Below are positions 42,350 to 51,569 of a stretch of 64,000 nt of DNA, in pieces. The notes under the pieces were generated by a model. It saw nothing but the letters and a program-made list of their open reading frames with translations, was not told where the DNA came from and ran no database searches. Positions within the stretch are counted from its first letter, which is position 1; each line of letters starts with the position of its first letter. The stretch comes from Thermohalobaculum sp039028795 (lineage in GTDB: Bacteria; Pseudomonadota; Alphaproteobacteria; Rhodobacterales; Rhodobacteraceae): assembly GCA_039028795.1 (NCBI GenBank), contig JBCCHJ010000007.1, forward strand, positions 1-64,000, given 5' to 3'. The translations under genes and the position numbers were made by a program.

Positions 42350-43546
42350 TCAGTTCAAGATCATTGCGTACTGCATCGCATCTCTGCGGCTGACCAGCCG
42401 CTGAAACGCCTCCCACGACCGACCGGAAATCAACTCGCCATTGTCGAGATACGTGACCACCCCATGGCCATGCAGCCAAGCGCTGACATCGATCGGGCTC
42501 GGGTCCGCAAAGTACTTCGCCAGATTGATGCCACCGTTTCGGCCAAGCAGTGGGTGTGGGATGAGCAGATCTCCGTCTAAGACCTTTTCAATGTCAGAAA
42601 GAACCGCCAGCCACGTTTCGCCAAGACCTTTAGGAAAAACCAACCCGAGCGCAGATGTTTGCCTATCAGACGGAATCCATTCATTCGCGTCGTCCGTTTC
42701 CGCGGCCACTCGGGTCCAGAAGATCTTGTTGTGCGCCAACATCGCGCGCAAATGACGTTCTACCGAAGCAATCGAGTTTCGATCGGGCTGCTGTTCGATC
42801 GACTGAATCACAATGGCAAAATAGTTCAGCGTGGGTCTTTCGATGAAATTTGCAGGGATTTCACCTGTTGCCGCACGGATTTTGTCTTCTGCCGCATTTA
42901 TCCGCGCGATCGGCTCGGACGGATCAAAGGCAAGCACTGCATGCGATGATGCTGAGATTAAGTTGGCGTAAGCTGCTAACCAAGCAGCATCGGATGTATC
43001 AAAAGTAATGATAGGGTCCTGATCCTGACCTTCAATCTGGCGCCCAAACATTCCTAGAAACGACAGCAAACCCTCGCGCTGATCTCTTTGCCCGTTTGCA
43101 TTCACATCAAACCAAATGTGATCCAAAGACACTGTGAAGGAAACTTCGTCCGCGTCCTGAATTGCCGCGAGCTGTTGGTCTGCGGCCTCCATATCCTTCA
43201 GAGCTTGCTTAAACAGGTCAGCAATCTGTTCTGGCTTGAATGGTTCGGGCTCGTAGTTTTTTGGGATTGGCAGGCGTAACAATGGAATCGACGACGCCTT
43301 CGGCTGTATTTGATACCGCCACATCTGCTGCGTCGCGTTTTCAATCCCACGCAGGAAGCGTACACCGCCGAGAGCAAATCTTTCGCTAGCGTCTAGATCT
43401 GTTTGCTGAGCAAGTTGTCGCTCGGCAGCAGCAAGACCTTCATTGTTGATGGTTTCGGAAATTGGGTGAGGTTCCGCCGCGACCGGCACCGCCGTGGCCG
43501 AGAGGAACAATACTGCGTATGCAGTGAATTTTTGAACGCTGTTCAT
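42350..43546 (-). CDS. Exported protein of unknown function between mdh and sucC
   Basis: A 398-residue protein with a signal peptide (MNSVQKFTAYAVLFLSATAVPVAA). Residues about 30-125 look helical (AAAERQLAQQTDLDASERFALGGVRFLRGIE). A calcium-loop-like DVNANGQRDQREG follows at about 150, an isolated EF-hand-type loop. The rest has Trp- and Phe-rich patches but no enzyme motif. No family was recognised, though similar proteins would be expected beside mdh in related genomes. It should be periplasmic. Moderately AT-rich relative to neighbours. Confidence 0.7.
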   Translation of the reverse strand: MNSVQKFTAYAVLFLSATAVPVAAEPHPISETINNEGLAAAERQLAQQTDLDASERFALGGVRFLRGIENATQQMWRYQIQPKASSIPLLRLPIPKNYEPEPFKPEQIADLFKQALKDMEAADQQLAAIQDADEVSFTVSLDHIWFDVNANGQRDQREGLLSFLGMFGRQIEGQDQDPIITFDTSDAAWLAAYANLISASSHAVLAFDPSEPIARINAAEDKIRAATGEIPANFIERPTLNYFAIVIQSIEQQPDRNSIASVERHLRAMLAHNKIFWTRVAAETDDANEWIPSDRQTSALGLVFPKGLGETWLAVLSDIEKVLDGDLLIPHPLLGRNGGINLAKYFADPSPIDVSAWLHGHGVVTYLDNGELISGRSWEAFQRLVSRRDAMQYAMILN

Positions 43547-43599
43547 TCAAGCAAAATGAACAACGTTCATAGTGATGTCAAGAAGGCCGAGAGTTGACG

Positions 43600-44562
43600 T
43601 TACGACAAGCTGCTATCGATCCCCTTGCACGCCTCGACCAAGCCTTGAACCGCATCAACCGATTTCTGCAGCATCGCGGCTTCGTCTTTGTTCAATTCGA
43701 TCTCGACGACCTTCTCGATGCCGTTCTTGCCAATGATCACGGGCACGCCGACATACATGCCGTCGAGACCATAGGCACCTTCACCCCAGGCCGCGCAGGG
43801 CAGCAGGCGGCGCTGGTCCTTCAGGTAGGCCTCGGCCATCGTGATGCCGGACGCGGCAGGCGCATAGAAAGCAGATCCGGTTTTCAGAAGACCCACGATC
43901 TCGGCCCCGCCATCCCGGGTGCGCTGGACGATGGCGTCCAGCTTTTCCTGCGTGGTCCAACCCATCTTCACCAAGTCGGGCAGCGGGATGCCGGCAACTG
44001 TCGAGTAACGCGGCAGCGGCACCATGGTATCGCCGTGGCCGCCCAGCACGAACGCAGAAACGTCTTTGACCGAAACGTTGAACTCATCGGCCAAGAAGTG
44101 TCGGAAGCGCGCGCTGTCCAGCACGCCAGCCATGCCGACGACTTTTTCTTTCGGCATGCCCGAAAATTCTCGCAGCGCCCACACCATCGCGTCCAGAGGG
44201 TTGGTGATGCAGATTACAAATGCATCGGGCGCGTGGGCCGCAATGCCCTCACCCACTGATTTCATGACCTTCAGGTTGATACCCAAAAGATCATCACGAC
44301 TCATCCCGGGTTTACGGGCAACACCAGCAGTGACAATGCACACGTCCGCGCCAGCAATATCGGCATAGTCTTGCGTGCCCTTCAGGTCTGAGTCGAAACC
44401 ATCGACAGGCGCGCTTTCCGCGATGTCCAGCGCCTTACCTTGCGGAATGCCTTCGGCGATGTCGAACATGACGACGTCCCCAAGCTCTTTCAGTCCGATC
44501 AGATGCGCCAACGTGCCGCCAATTTGACCAGCGCCGATCAGCGCAATCTTGCTTCTGGACAT
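43600..44562 (-). CDS. mdh: Malate dehydrogenase (LDH-like type)
   Basis: The 320-residue enzyme has the NAD site KIALIGAGQIGGTLAHLIGLKE, DVCIVTAGVARKPGMSRDDLL (substrate-binding Arg residues), VVGMAGVLDSARFRHFLA, and the catalytic His in GGHGDTMVPLPRYS. It oxidises malate to oxaloacetate. The start at 44562 follows AGGAG closely; the frame is open to 44622 but without a site. It heads the minus-strand TCA block, with the promoter expected in the 276-base region shared with the divergent autotransporter gene. Confidence 0.96.
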   Translation of the reverse strand: MSRSKIALIGAGQIGGTLAHLIGLKELGDVVMFDIAEGIPQGKALDIAESAPVDGFDSDLKGTQDYADIAGADVCIVTAGVARKPGMSRDDLLGINLKVMKSVGEGIAAHAPDAFVICITNPLDAMVWALREFSGMPKEKVVGMAGVLDSARFRHFLADEFNVSVKDVSAFVLGGHGDTMVPLPRYSTVAGIPLPDLVKMGWTTQEKLDAIVQRTRDGGAEIVGLLKTGSAFYAPAASGITMAEAYLKDQRRLLPCAAWGEGAYGLDGMYVGVPVIIGKNGIEKVVEIELNKDEAAMLQKSVDAVQGLVEACKGIDSSLS

Positions 44563-44838
44563 ACGTGTCTCCTCTGCTTCGCTGGGACTCTCGGAAAACA
44601 GCCCCCAGAACGGGCGCTGCACTGCCCGATTCCTCGACCGAAGGCAATAGCGTGCTTAGTGGTGCACGAATACCTGTTTTTCTACTTAAGGTTGATTCTG
44701 CCTAATACCCCACGCCGGAGAGGTGCCTACCTGACGTAACGAAACCCAGTCATACAGCAAAAACGGGCAAGATTTGAATTGACCGCCCAATGCGCATCAC
44801 GTTCCGTCACAAAAAACATAAGAACAGGGGGAACGTAT

Positions 44839-46830
44839 ATGATCACAACTTCTCGTTTGGTCGGCGCAGTCATCGCTGCATTATTGCCGATGTCAGCATT
44901 TGCAGAAGAGTTGCGCTTCGATCGCCTCTTCGTCATCGGTGACAGTCTAAGCGATGGAGGCGCGTACAGTCAGGCCGTTGTGGCCGGATCGGGCGGCGCA
45001 CTGCCAAATATCCAGTACCGGTTCACCACGAACGCGCCGGACGGTTCGTCGCAAACATATGCGGAAGCATTGGCCGACTCCCTGGGCATCGAATTGCAGC
45101 CTAACATCATAAACGGGGTCCCAGGCGCCGCGGGTACGCCCTTGGCGGCCTTGGCGAATGACGTGAATGTCGGCGGCACGAACTTTGCCCAGGGTGGCTC
45201 GCGCACGGTTGACCAGCCGGGTATTGCCTTCAACCCGGCAGGCGGGATCACGACCGTCCCTCTCCGCGAGCAGATCGACCGGCTTCTGGCCGGTAATCCG
45301 GGCTTCAATAGCAACGATCTGGTCATCGTTTGGGGCGGGGCGAACGACGTGTTTGCCCAATCCGGCGCGGTCGGCGCAATGGCCATCACTCCGGCAGTGG
45401 CCGGGGCCAATATGGCTGCTGCCGCGCAAGGCTTGGCGGTGGACGTTGGGCGGTTGAGGCAGGCGGGGGCGCAAACGGTGCTGGTCGTTACCGTGCCGGA
45501 TATCGGACAGACGCCATTTGGTTTGCAGTCTGAAGCAGCGCAACCGGGATCGGGCGCTTTGTTGACCGGGCTGACAAACACCTTCAACCAAACGTTGATT
45601 GCAGCGTTGAGAGGCCAGAACGCGGTTATCGTCAACTCTCAGCAGATCCTGTCCGCTGTGCAGGCCGATCCTGCAAGGTATGGTTTCACGGCCCCGAACG
45701 CGGCGACCGTACCAGGATGCACGGTCGCCAGTTCGCTGAATTGTGTGCAGGGGTTCAACACCTTGCCGGATAGCGAGCAGCGTGTTTTCGCCGACGGCGT
45801 GCACCCATCTACGGCCGCGCATCAGGTCTTTGCACAGGCGGCGTTGGCCGGGTTGCAAGCAGCCACCCAAACCGGGGCCATTCCGGTGGCAACGCTGACC
45901 GCCTTGCGCCAACAGGCCCTATCATTGGAGAACCGCCTTAACCCGACGGTGCTTTTCAGCTTCGACGATAAGGGAAATCGACGGCGCCGCGAGGTCGGCG
46001 ATATCGACTACTTCCTCAGCGCCGAGGCGGGTTTCTACGATGCGCAGGCACAGCAGATCACACCAGGATTGCAGGGCTCGACGCAGGTGATCAAGGCGGG
46101 CGCGGACATCGCAGTTGCCTCGAACGCCACGATCGGGATCGGACTTAGCCTGGACCATGGACAGGTGGACTTTGATGGGGATCGGGGCGGCTTTGACACG
46201 CGCCTCTTCCTGGGCGCGCTGTTCGGACAAATGGCGTTGTCCGAAAACTTCTATGTCAATGCCGCGGGTGGCGCCGGATACATCGATGTCTATAACATCA
46301 GCCGCAGCTTCTTCTTGGGGCCTTCCAGGGAAAGTTACAGTGCCTCCAGCGATGGCACCTACTACTTTGCCCGGGCCGGCGGCGGCGCGATTTTCCCGGC
46401 GACGGATGAAGCAATCATCAATCCTTATGCGCACTTCACCTTCGAGCAGGTCACGATCGACGGTTTTACGGAATCAATGGGTGCCGCGAGTTTGTCCTTT
46501 GGAGAAACTGAATACACATCGCATCGCGTCACTGCTGGGGTTTCTGCAACGCTTTCTCCGGCTGATATCCCGGCGTGGAAGTTCAATTTCCGCGGATCAC
46601 TGGAGCACGATCTGAAGGGTGAGGATCTGGGCGTTTCGTTGGGCCCTGATCCGCTAACATTGTCGACTGTCTCGGCCCCCCGGCCGGACCAAACTTGGGG
46701 TTATCTCAGCCTGTCTGCGATACATGCCTTGGGACCCGGGATGTTCTTGAGTCTCAGCGGATCTTCTTCGCTTGGCCTGAACGGAAGCACCGGGTTTGTT
46801 GGCACGTTGGCTTTGAAGGGAGAGCTCTAG
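44839..46830 (+). CDS. GDSL-lipase autotransporter (EstA-like)
   Basis: The 663-residue product has a signal peptide (ending in SAFA), a GDSL-type SGNH hydrolase passenger with Ser36 in VIGDSLSDGG, the Gly block GGTNFAQGGSR, the Asn block VWGGANDVF, and the Asp-x2-His pair in FADGVHPSTAAH, and a C-terminal autotransporter beta-barrel from about 400 (EAGFYDAQAQQITPG onward, alternating hydrophobic strands). It should display esterase activity on the outer membrane. The start at 44839 follows AGGGGGAAC; the longer frame to 44779 lacks a site. A strong terminator follows. Confidence 0.9.
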   Translation: MITTSRLVGAVIAALLPMSAFAEELRFDRLFVIGDSLSDGGAYSQAVVAGSGGALPNIQYRFTTNAPDGSSQTYAEALADSLGIELQPNIINGVPGAAGTPLAALANDVNVGGTNFAQGGSRTVDQPGIAFNPAGGITTVPLREQIDRLLAGNPGFNSNDLVIVWGGANDVFAQSGAVGAMAITPAVAGANMAAAAQGLAVDVGRLRQAGAQTVLVVTVPDIGQTPFGLQSEAAQPGSGALLTGLTNTFNQTLIAALRGQNAVIVNSQQILSAVQADPARYGFTAPNAATVPGCTVASSLNCVQGFNTLPDSEQRVFADGVHPSTAAHQVFAQAALAGLQAATQTGAIPVATLTALRQQALSLENRLNPTVLFSFDDKGNRRRREVGDIDYFLSAEAGFYDAQAQQITPGLQGSTQVIKAGADIAVASNATIGIGLSLDHGQVDFDGDRGGFDTRLFLGALFGQMALSENFYVNAAGGAGYIDVYNISRSFFLGPSRESYSASSDGTYYFARAGGGAIFPATDEAIINPYAHFTFEQVTIDGFTESMGAASLSFGETEYTSHRVTAGVSATLSPADIPAWKFNFRGSLEHDLKGEDLGVSLGPDPLTLSTVSAPRPDQTWGYLSLSAIHALGPGMFLSLSGSSSLGLNGSTGFVGTLALKGEL

Positions 46831-46845
46831 CGCTTCGAGTTTTTA

Positions 46846-46873
46846 GGCCGGGCCGAATGGCCCGGACCTTTTT
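46846..46873 (+). terminator. Rho-independent terminator of the autotransporter gene
   Basis: Perfect stem CCGGGCC-GAAT-GGCCCGG extended by GG/ACC and followed by TTTTT, 16 bases after the stop codon. It also lies just before the end of the convergent small exported-protein gene. Confidence 0.9.
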
Positions 46874-46891
46874 GCAATCTAAGCGGATCCG

Positions 46892-47224
46892 TCAGGTCGG
46901 CGTGTCTACTTCAGCGACCGCGTCGGCCTCGAACGCTTCACCGGCTGCCATCAGGCACGTCATGCCGCGCGGGTCTGTTACCAGGATCGTCCAGCTTCCC
47001 GTTTCCGCCGACGCGTACATTTCCACAACGCCACGGCCTTGCTGCACACCCATTGTCCGGCGCGTTTCGCCATACTTTACTTTCAATTGCTTAATGATGT
47101 CGTCGCGCTTACCGCACACGGTTTGAGCATTAGCGTGGGTTGGCATCGCAGCGACGCTGAGCAAAAGAGACCCAGCAACCATAGTGGCAGGCACGTACTT
47201 CGTGAAAAACCTAAACATCGCCAT
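46892..47224 (-). CDS. Small exported protein of unknown function
   Basis: A 110-residue protein with a signal peptide (cleavage near THANA-QT, residue 33). The mature part carries two Cys, one in TVCGKRDDIIKQL and one in GMTCLMAAGEAF, with EMYASAETGSWTILVTDPRG between. Such short secreted proteins with this pair of Cys are common in alphaproteobacteria and of unknown role. A ribosome site GGAAAGG precedes the ATG. An inverted repeat lies in its upstream leader (47256-47304). Confidence 0.7.
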   Translation of the reverse strand: MAMFRFFTKYVPATMVAGSLLLSVAAMPTHANAQTVCGKRDDIIKQLKVKYGETRRTMGVQQGRGVVEMYASAETGSWTILVTDPRGMTCLMAAGEAFEADAVAEVDTPT

Positions 47225-47604
47225 AACCTTTCCGGGCGCTCAGCCGCGATACGCGTTGAGAGGCTGAACAAGCCCCTGCCAAACACGGCAGAGAAGCCTC
47301 TCAATGTTTCATCATCGACCCATTCGGGGTCATTTTTTGCGTCGGTCGCGTTTCCCGTATTCGGTTCCTCCCCCGTCAAGCGGGTGCGATTCGTGAACAT
47401 TATGCTGCGGTATTGAGGTTAAGGGTGCGTAAAGGGTGGAACATTAAGTGGACATTTACGGTCGATATGGCGTCTTAAGATTGGCCTCAACGGCATCCGA
47501 AAATCACGGTTTCACCGGTGCCAGTCGTGGACACCCTGCCACATCCCTCTGGCGCTGGCTTGGCGGTTAAACGGACGATCCCGTCCGCAGTTATTAGGTG
47601 ATCA
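47225..47604. other. Divergent intergenic region with a nested hairpin
   Basis: This 380-base stretch separates the small exported-protein gene (minus) from the Mcl2-like gene (plus). It contains a nested inverted repeat at 47256-47304, described separately. No other gene or RNA was recognised. Confidence 0.6.
47256..47304 (-). promoter_or_regulatory. Nested inverted repeat in the leader of the small exported-protein gene
   Basis: Outer arms TTGAGAGGCT (47256-47265) and AGCCTCTCAA (47295-47304) pair perfectly. Inside them CTGCC (47276-47280) pairs with GGCAG (47287-47291). Ten base pairs plus an inner stem would form a stable structure in the 5' leader, about 30 bases before the start. No long T-run follows, so control of translation or mRNA stability is as likely as attenuation. 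Confidence 0.5.
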
Positions 47605-48489
47605 ATGCCTGCAACCATTCGCCCCCGCCGATCCGCCCTGTATATGCCTGGCTCGAAGACTCGCGCTTTGGAGAAGGCCCGCTCGCTTCCGGCGGATGCA
47701 TTGATCCTGGATCTGGAAGACGCCGTCTCGCCGGCCGAAAAGCATGCAGCCCGGGGATATGTCTGCGATGCGGTGAAGGAAGGCGGTTATGCGCCCCGCG
47801 AAGTCATCATCCGGATCAATGGCCTCGACACCGAATGGGGCGCCGACGATCTTACCGCAGCCTCCGCAAGCGGCGCTGATGCCATACTGGTGCCCAAAGT
47901 GGAAAGCGCCGGCATGGTCCATGACGTTTTAACCCGTATGGCCGAGGCAGGGGCACCGGACGCCATGGCGCTTTGGGCGATGATGGAGACACCCCTTGGC
48001 ATGCTGAACGCTGCCGAAATTGCAGGGGCCTCGGATCGGCTGGCCGTGCTGGTGATGGGTACGAATGATCTGGTCAAGGATCTGGGAGCCGCCCATACAG
48101 ACACCCGCATGCCGGTGGTGACTGCACTGGGCCTTTGCATGCTGGCGGCCCGGGCCCATGGCCTTGCAATCCTCGACGGCGTTTACAACGCATTCAAGGA
48201 TGAAGATGGACTGCGAACTTCGTGCCTCCAGGGCGTCGAGTTCGGCTTTGACGGGAAGACGCTGATCCACCCGGCGCAACTGGACATCACCAATGCTGCC
48301 TTCGCGCCCTCTGCCCAGGCGATCGAGTTGGCAGAACGTCAGGTCGCAGCCTTTGCCGAAGCCGAGGCTGAGGGCAAGGGCATCGCTGTTGTCGACGGCC
48401 AGATCGTCGAGAACCTGCATGTCGCAACCGCCAAAGCACTGCTGGCCAAGGCAGAGATGATAGAAGCTATGGCTGCGGCAACACGCTGA
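47605..48489 (+). CDS. mcl2: CitE-like (3S)-malyl-CoA thioesterase / HpcH-HpaI family protein (Mcl2-like)
   Basis: The 294-residue TIM-barrel protein belongs to the CitE/HpcH family: RRSALYMPGSKTRALEKA, DALILDLEDAVSPAEK with the metal-binding Glu/Asp, EVIIRINGLDTEWGADDL, ILVPKVESAG, and ALWAMMETPLGMLNA. Members cleave or hydrolyse malyl-CoA-type thioesters. The Mcl2 call is by synteny: in Rhodobacter sphaeroides mcl2 lies close to mdh and the suc genes. Lyase activity on a related ester remains possible. Confidence 0.75.
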   Translation: MPATIRPRRSALYMPGSKTRALEKARSLPADALILDLEDAVSPAEKHAARGYVCDAVKEGGYAPREVIIRINGLDTEWGADDLTAASASGADAILVPKVESAGMVHDVLTRMAEAGAPDAMALWAMMETPLGMLNAAEIAGASDRLAVLVMGTNDLVKDLGAAHTDTRMPVVTALGLCMLAARAHGLAILDGVYNAFKDEDGLRTSCLQGVEFGFDGKTLIHPAQLDITNAAFAPSAQAIELAERQVAAFAEAEAEGKGIAVVDGQIVENLHVATAKALLAKAEMIEAMAAATR

Positions 48490-48531
48490 CCGCGACCATC
48501 ACCTGACGCAAAAGGACCCGGCAAGCCGCGT

Positions 48532-49002
48532 TTACTCGCGGCCCCAACAGCGGCCCCGCGGACATTCGCGCCAGACCGCAACCTCTTGTCCACCGCTCAC
48601 AGGCGCTTGGGCTGGCGGGTTCTGCGTATCCTGATCTTGCGAATTAGGTGCAGTCTGAACGGTGGTTGACCCCTGGTCGTCACCGGCTGGCTGCGTCGCT
48701 GGCGCTGCGACTTCATTGCCACCGCTTGCAGCCGGTGCGTCAAAGCCCAGATCCAAAGACGCCTGATCCAAGGCTGCGCACGCGCCGGCAAAATCAAGCT
48801 CGCCCATGCGCTTGCCAAAGGTTTCTAGATGGCCGGTCCAGACCGGGAACATTTCAGGGGTCATCTGCGGTGCCTTTTCCACATAGGCGTCCTTCACGAC
48901 CTCAAAATGTGCCATCGCATCATCCATGTTGGCGCATGCCATGGCTGACCCTGCCGACAGGAAAAACGCCACCCCGGCGGACATCAATCTTGGCCCGATC
49001 AT
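48532..49002 (-). CDS. Exported protein with Gln/Thr/Pro-rich C-terminus
   Basis: A 156-residue product with a signal peptide (MIGPRLMSAGVAFFLSAGSAMA). The mature part has a helical Cys-containing domain (ACANMDDAMAHFEVVKDAYV, LDFAGACAALDQASLDLGF), then a low-complexity Gln/Thr/Pro tail and a Cys-rich end (RECPRGRCWGRE). The start at 49002 follows GGGAGG; longer in-frame starts up to 49038 lie over that site. No family recognised. Confidence 0.65.
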   Translation of the reverse strand: MIGPRLMSAGVAFFLSAGSAMACANMDDAMAHFEVVKDAYVEKAPQMTPEMFPVWTGHLETFGKRMGELDFAGACAALDQASLDLGFDAPAASGGNEVAAPATQPAGDDQGSTTVQTAPNSQDQDTQNPPAQAPVSGGQEVAVWRECPRGRCWGRE

Positions 49003-49218
49003 CTTATGTACCTCCCGCATAAGTTCACCCACCCACAAAGGTGCTCTGCGACGAAGGATATCATGATCATTCGGTAATTTGGGCAGAAATTCACGTCATC
49101 TTGCCGATGATCCGACGCGCTAATCGCGTCTTGAGGCCGACACAATTCCGCGCTACTTTGTATCTGCGTGACGGATGTGGGCATTGTGCGGCATCCCTCA
49201 CAACAGGAGGACTAAGTT

Positions 49219-49650
49219 CTGAGTAATCAGATTGCTGCGGGCATCGAAGATGTTACGCCTGAAGTCTCCGCGGGCGCGAATAACGCCCCAAACTCGACAT
49301 CCAAGCAGTTGTTGAAGACCGTCCTTGAAGCATTGGACGAGGACGGAGCGTTCGACATCGTGTCGATCGCCCTGGAGGGTAAGTCGTCCGAGGCAGACAC
49401 TATGGTGGTCGCATCAGGCCGGTCGACCCGCCATGTGGCTTCGGTTTCGGAAAAGCTTATCGAGCGTCTGAAACAAGATCTGGGCGTCACGCCGCGCGCT
49501 GAAGGCCGTGCCGCGGCGGACTGGGTCCTGATCGACGCCGGCGATGTCATCGTGCATGTGTTCCGGCCAGAAGTGCGCGATTTCTACCAGCTCGAAAAAA
49601 TGTGGATGCCCAAGGCGGACAGCACAGCGCGGCCTGTCGCAGTCGGCTGA
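49219..49650 (+). CDS. rsfS: Ribosomal silencing factor RsfS, probable CTG start
   Basis: The core (LLKTVLEALDEDGAFDIVSIALEGKS, MVVASGRSTRHVASVSEKLIERL, DWVLIDAGDVIVHVFRPEVRDFYQLEKMW) is RsfS/DUF143, which binds L14 and blocks subunit joining. AGGAGG ends eight bases before CTG 49219. An in-frame TAA lies two codons before that CTG and no ATG, GTG or TTG occurs until TTG 49306/49309, which have no ribosome site. Translation from CTG gives 143 residues starting (M)SNQIAAGIEDV, a normal length. Three bases downstream begins rlmH, its usual partner. Confidence 0.88.
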   Translation: MSNQIAAGIEDVTPEVSAGANNAPNSTSKQLLKTVLEALDEDGAFDIVSIALEGKSSEADTMVVASGRSTRHVASVSEKLIERLKQDLGVTPRAEGRAAADWVLIDAGDVIVHVFRPEVRDFYQLEKMWMPKADSTARPVAVG

Positions 49651-49653
49651 TCC

Positions 49654-50121
49654 ATGCGTCTGACGATAGCCGCCATAGGGCGGCTCAAGACAGGGCCCGA
49701 AGGCAGCCTGGTCGCCGACTATGTCAAACGTGCCACTGCCGCGGGCCGGTCCCTATCACTGGGTCCGCTGGAGATAATCGAAATCGATGAACGCAAGGCC
49801 AGGGATCAGGAAACGCAGTCAGCCCGGCTGAAAGAGGCGATCCCATCCGGCGCCACCGCCGTGGTCTTGGACGAACGGGGCGAGGCGCTGACCTCCCCCG
49901 ATTTCGCAAAAATGCTGGGCCGTGAACGGGATGGCGGATGCCCGCATATGGTCTTTCTGATCGGCGGCGCTGACGGACATACGGAAGACCTGCGTGCAAT
50001 GGCATACCGTCTATCGCTCGGCGCGATGGTTTGGCCCCATATGCTGGCCCGCGTGATGTTGACTGAACAGATCTATCGCGCGGTGTCGATCCTGGCGGGC
50101 AGCCCATATCATCGGGAATAG
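49654..50121 (+). CDS. rlmH: 23S rRNA pseudouridine-1915 N3-methyltransferase
   Basis: The 155-residue SPOUT methyltransferase has MRLTIAAIGRLKTGPE at the N-terminus, the knotted SAM-binding site HMVFLIGGADGH, and the family C-terminus LTEQIYRAVSILAGSPYHRE. It methylates Psi1915 in helix 69 of 23S rRNA. It is coupled to rsfS, starting three bases after that stop. Confidence 0.95.
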   Translation: MRLTIAAIGRLKTGPEGSLVADYVKRATAAGRSLSLGPLEIIEIDERKARDQETQSARLKEAIPSGATAVVLDERGEALTSPDFAKMLGRERDGGCPHMVFLIGGADGHTEDLRAMAYRLSLGAMVWPHMLARVMLTEQIYRAVSILAGSPYHRE

Positions 50122-50248
50122 GCCCCGCCTCTGTCGTGGCCCATCATCTGCACAGTTTCCCCTAAGCACCTGACGGAGCCGTGGGTTGCGCAAGACGGCA
50201 CCACAGTTAGACTGCGTCTGACGCAGAAAATTACACGGACGGGGAAGT

Positions 50249-51568
50249 ATGAGCGAAGACCTCGACACGATCACTCCCGCCAGCGCGCAGGGCGTTAAAG
50301 CCGCGCGTGAAATGGAAGGCCACATCGCCTGGCTGGACACGTTTACGTCTGCGGCCCTAGGCGTGTTGGCAACCGCGTCCGGGATTTACACTTATCTGGG
50401 CGTGTCGTCCCTATTGGATGGATCAGGCACGACAATATTCTTAGCGGCCTTCGCCTATTCCGTCGCTGTCTCGGTCGGCATCTTCGTCTTTTGGAGCTAC
50501 ATTCTACGGCTTCTGCCGTCGATGCGAAATGCTGCCAGCTATCTTGGCCTTACATTCGCTACGCTCTTGGGCTCGGCCGCGATCATTGCGATGTCCAGTT
50601 GGCTGAACGCAGCAGCATTGGCCGGATCAGCTGCCGTTGAACAGCATCTGAAGAAGACGCTACAGGAATATCAGGAAGCGTTAGAGACAGCGAACACCAT
50701 CGCAGTGACAGCTCAAGGCCTGCGCCGCGAGGTGGAGCGTGCCCGTCTTCGCTTCGAAGATCTGGCTCAGTTGGAAGGCGATGGCGCGCTGTCCGGCACC
50801 GCGGGTCGGGGGGCAGTTTTCCGGCTGCTCAGTCAGAAGTCCATCGAACTGCAACGCCTGGAAGAGCAGATTCTGGCCCAGCGTGACGCCATCGATCTGG
50901 CCTATGCCGAGGGCAACCAGATCCTGACGCGCATGCGTACATTGACAGTGGAACAAGGCCCTGTCGAGGCGCGTTCAGTGCGCTTTTCGGAAGAGTCCGT
51001 GCGGCTTGCCGGCGAAATCGTGAAGCTGCGGCAATTGCAGGTCGCGCCGCTGGTTGCCCGAGCAGCAGAGGATCTGAGCGCGTCTGTGATCCTGCCGGAA
51101 CTGGATGGACGCACGGCGTCTGTCAGGTCGGATCAGCAATCGACGATCGTTCAGATCGTCGAAACTTTGGATCTGCGCGCAGCCAATTTGAAATCTGCGG
51201 CAGGTGAAGTCCTGGCTTTAGAGCCCCCGCAAGAAACCGCCTATGCACCGATTTCTGCAGCGGATGCCGTTATCAAATATGCATCGAACTTCGTGCCGTC
51301 CTGGGCTGGCGCGATCGCAATCGATCTGTTGCCTGGCGTGTTGGTGTTTATCCTGGCGGTCACCCATGCAGCGATCCGCCGGGGCCGCGAAGGCTCGGGC
51401 ATCGAACAATCGCTGACCTTGGCCGAGCTGCAGGCTGCGATGCGGGCGCTACGCGACATAGAAGTGCAGATGAATTCGGCTGATCAGGCAATGACCGAGC
51501 GCCTGGCAGACCCGCCGCCACAAGACGCAGAACCGATCCATCGTCACGTTCCCATCATACAGCGCTAA
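50249..51568 (+). CDS. Membrane protein with long coiled-coil, paired with ClpP-like protein
   Basis: The 439-residue product has three hydrophobic segments in the first 125 residues (DTFTSAALGVLATASGIYTYLG, TIFLAAFAYSVAVSVGIFVFW, YLGLTFATLLGSAAIIAMSSW), then a long Glu/Gln/Arg/Leu-rich helical region (about 130-330, HLKKTLQEYQEALETANTIA; QKSIELQRLEEQILAQRD) expected to be coiled coil, and a last membrane segment AIAIDLLPGVLVFILAVTHAA near 355. The C-terminus is charged and Pro-rich. No family recognised. It ends two bases before the ClpP-like gene, so the two are one operon. Confidence 0.7.
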   Translation: MSEDLDTITPASAQGVKAAREMEGHIAWLDTFTSAALGVLATASGIYTYLGVSSLLDGSGTTIFLAAFAYSVAVSVGIFVFWSYILRLLPSMRNAASYLGLTFATLLGSAAIIAMSSWLNAAALAGSAAVEQHLKKTLQEYQEALETANTIAVTAQGLRREVERARLRFEDLAQLEGDGALSGTAGRGAVFRLLSQKSIELQRLEEQILAQRDAIDLAYAEGNQILTRMRTLTVEQGPVEARSVRFSEESVRLAGEIVKLRQLQVAPLVARAAEDLSASVILPELDGRTASVRSDQQSTIVQIVETLDLRAANLKSAAGEVLALEPPQETAYAPISAADAVIKYASNFVPSWAGAIAIDLLPGVLVFILAVTHAAIRRGREGSGIEQSLTLAELQAAMRALRDIEVQMNSADQAMTERLADPPPQDAEPIHRHVPIIQR

Positions 51569-51569
51569 G

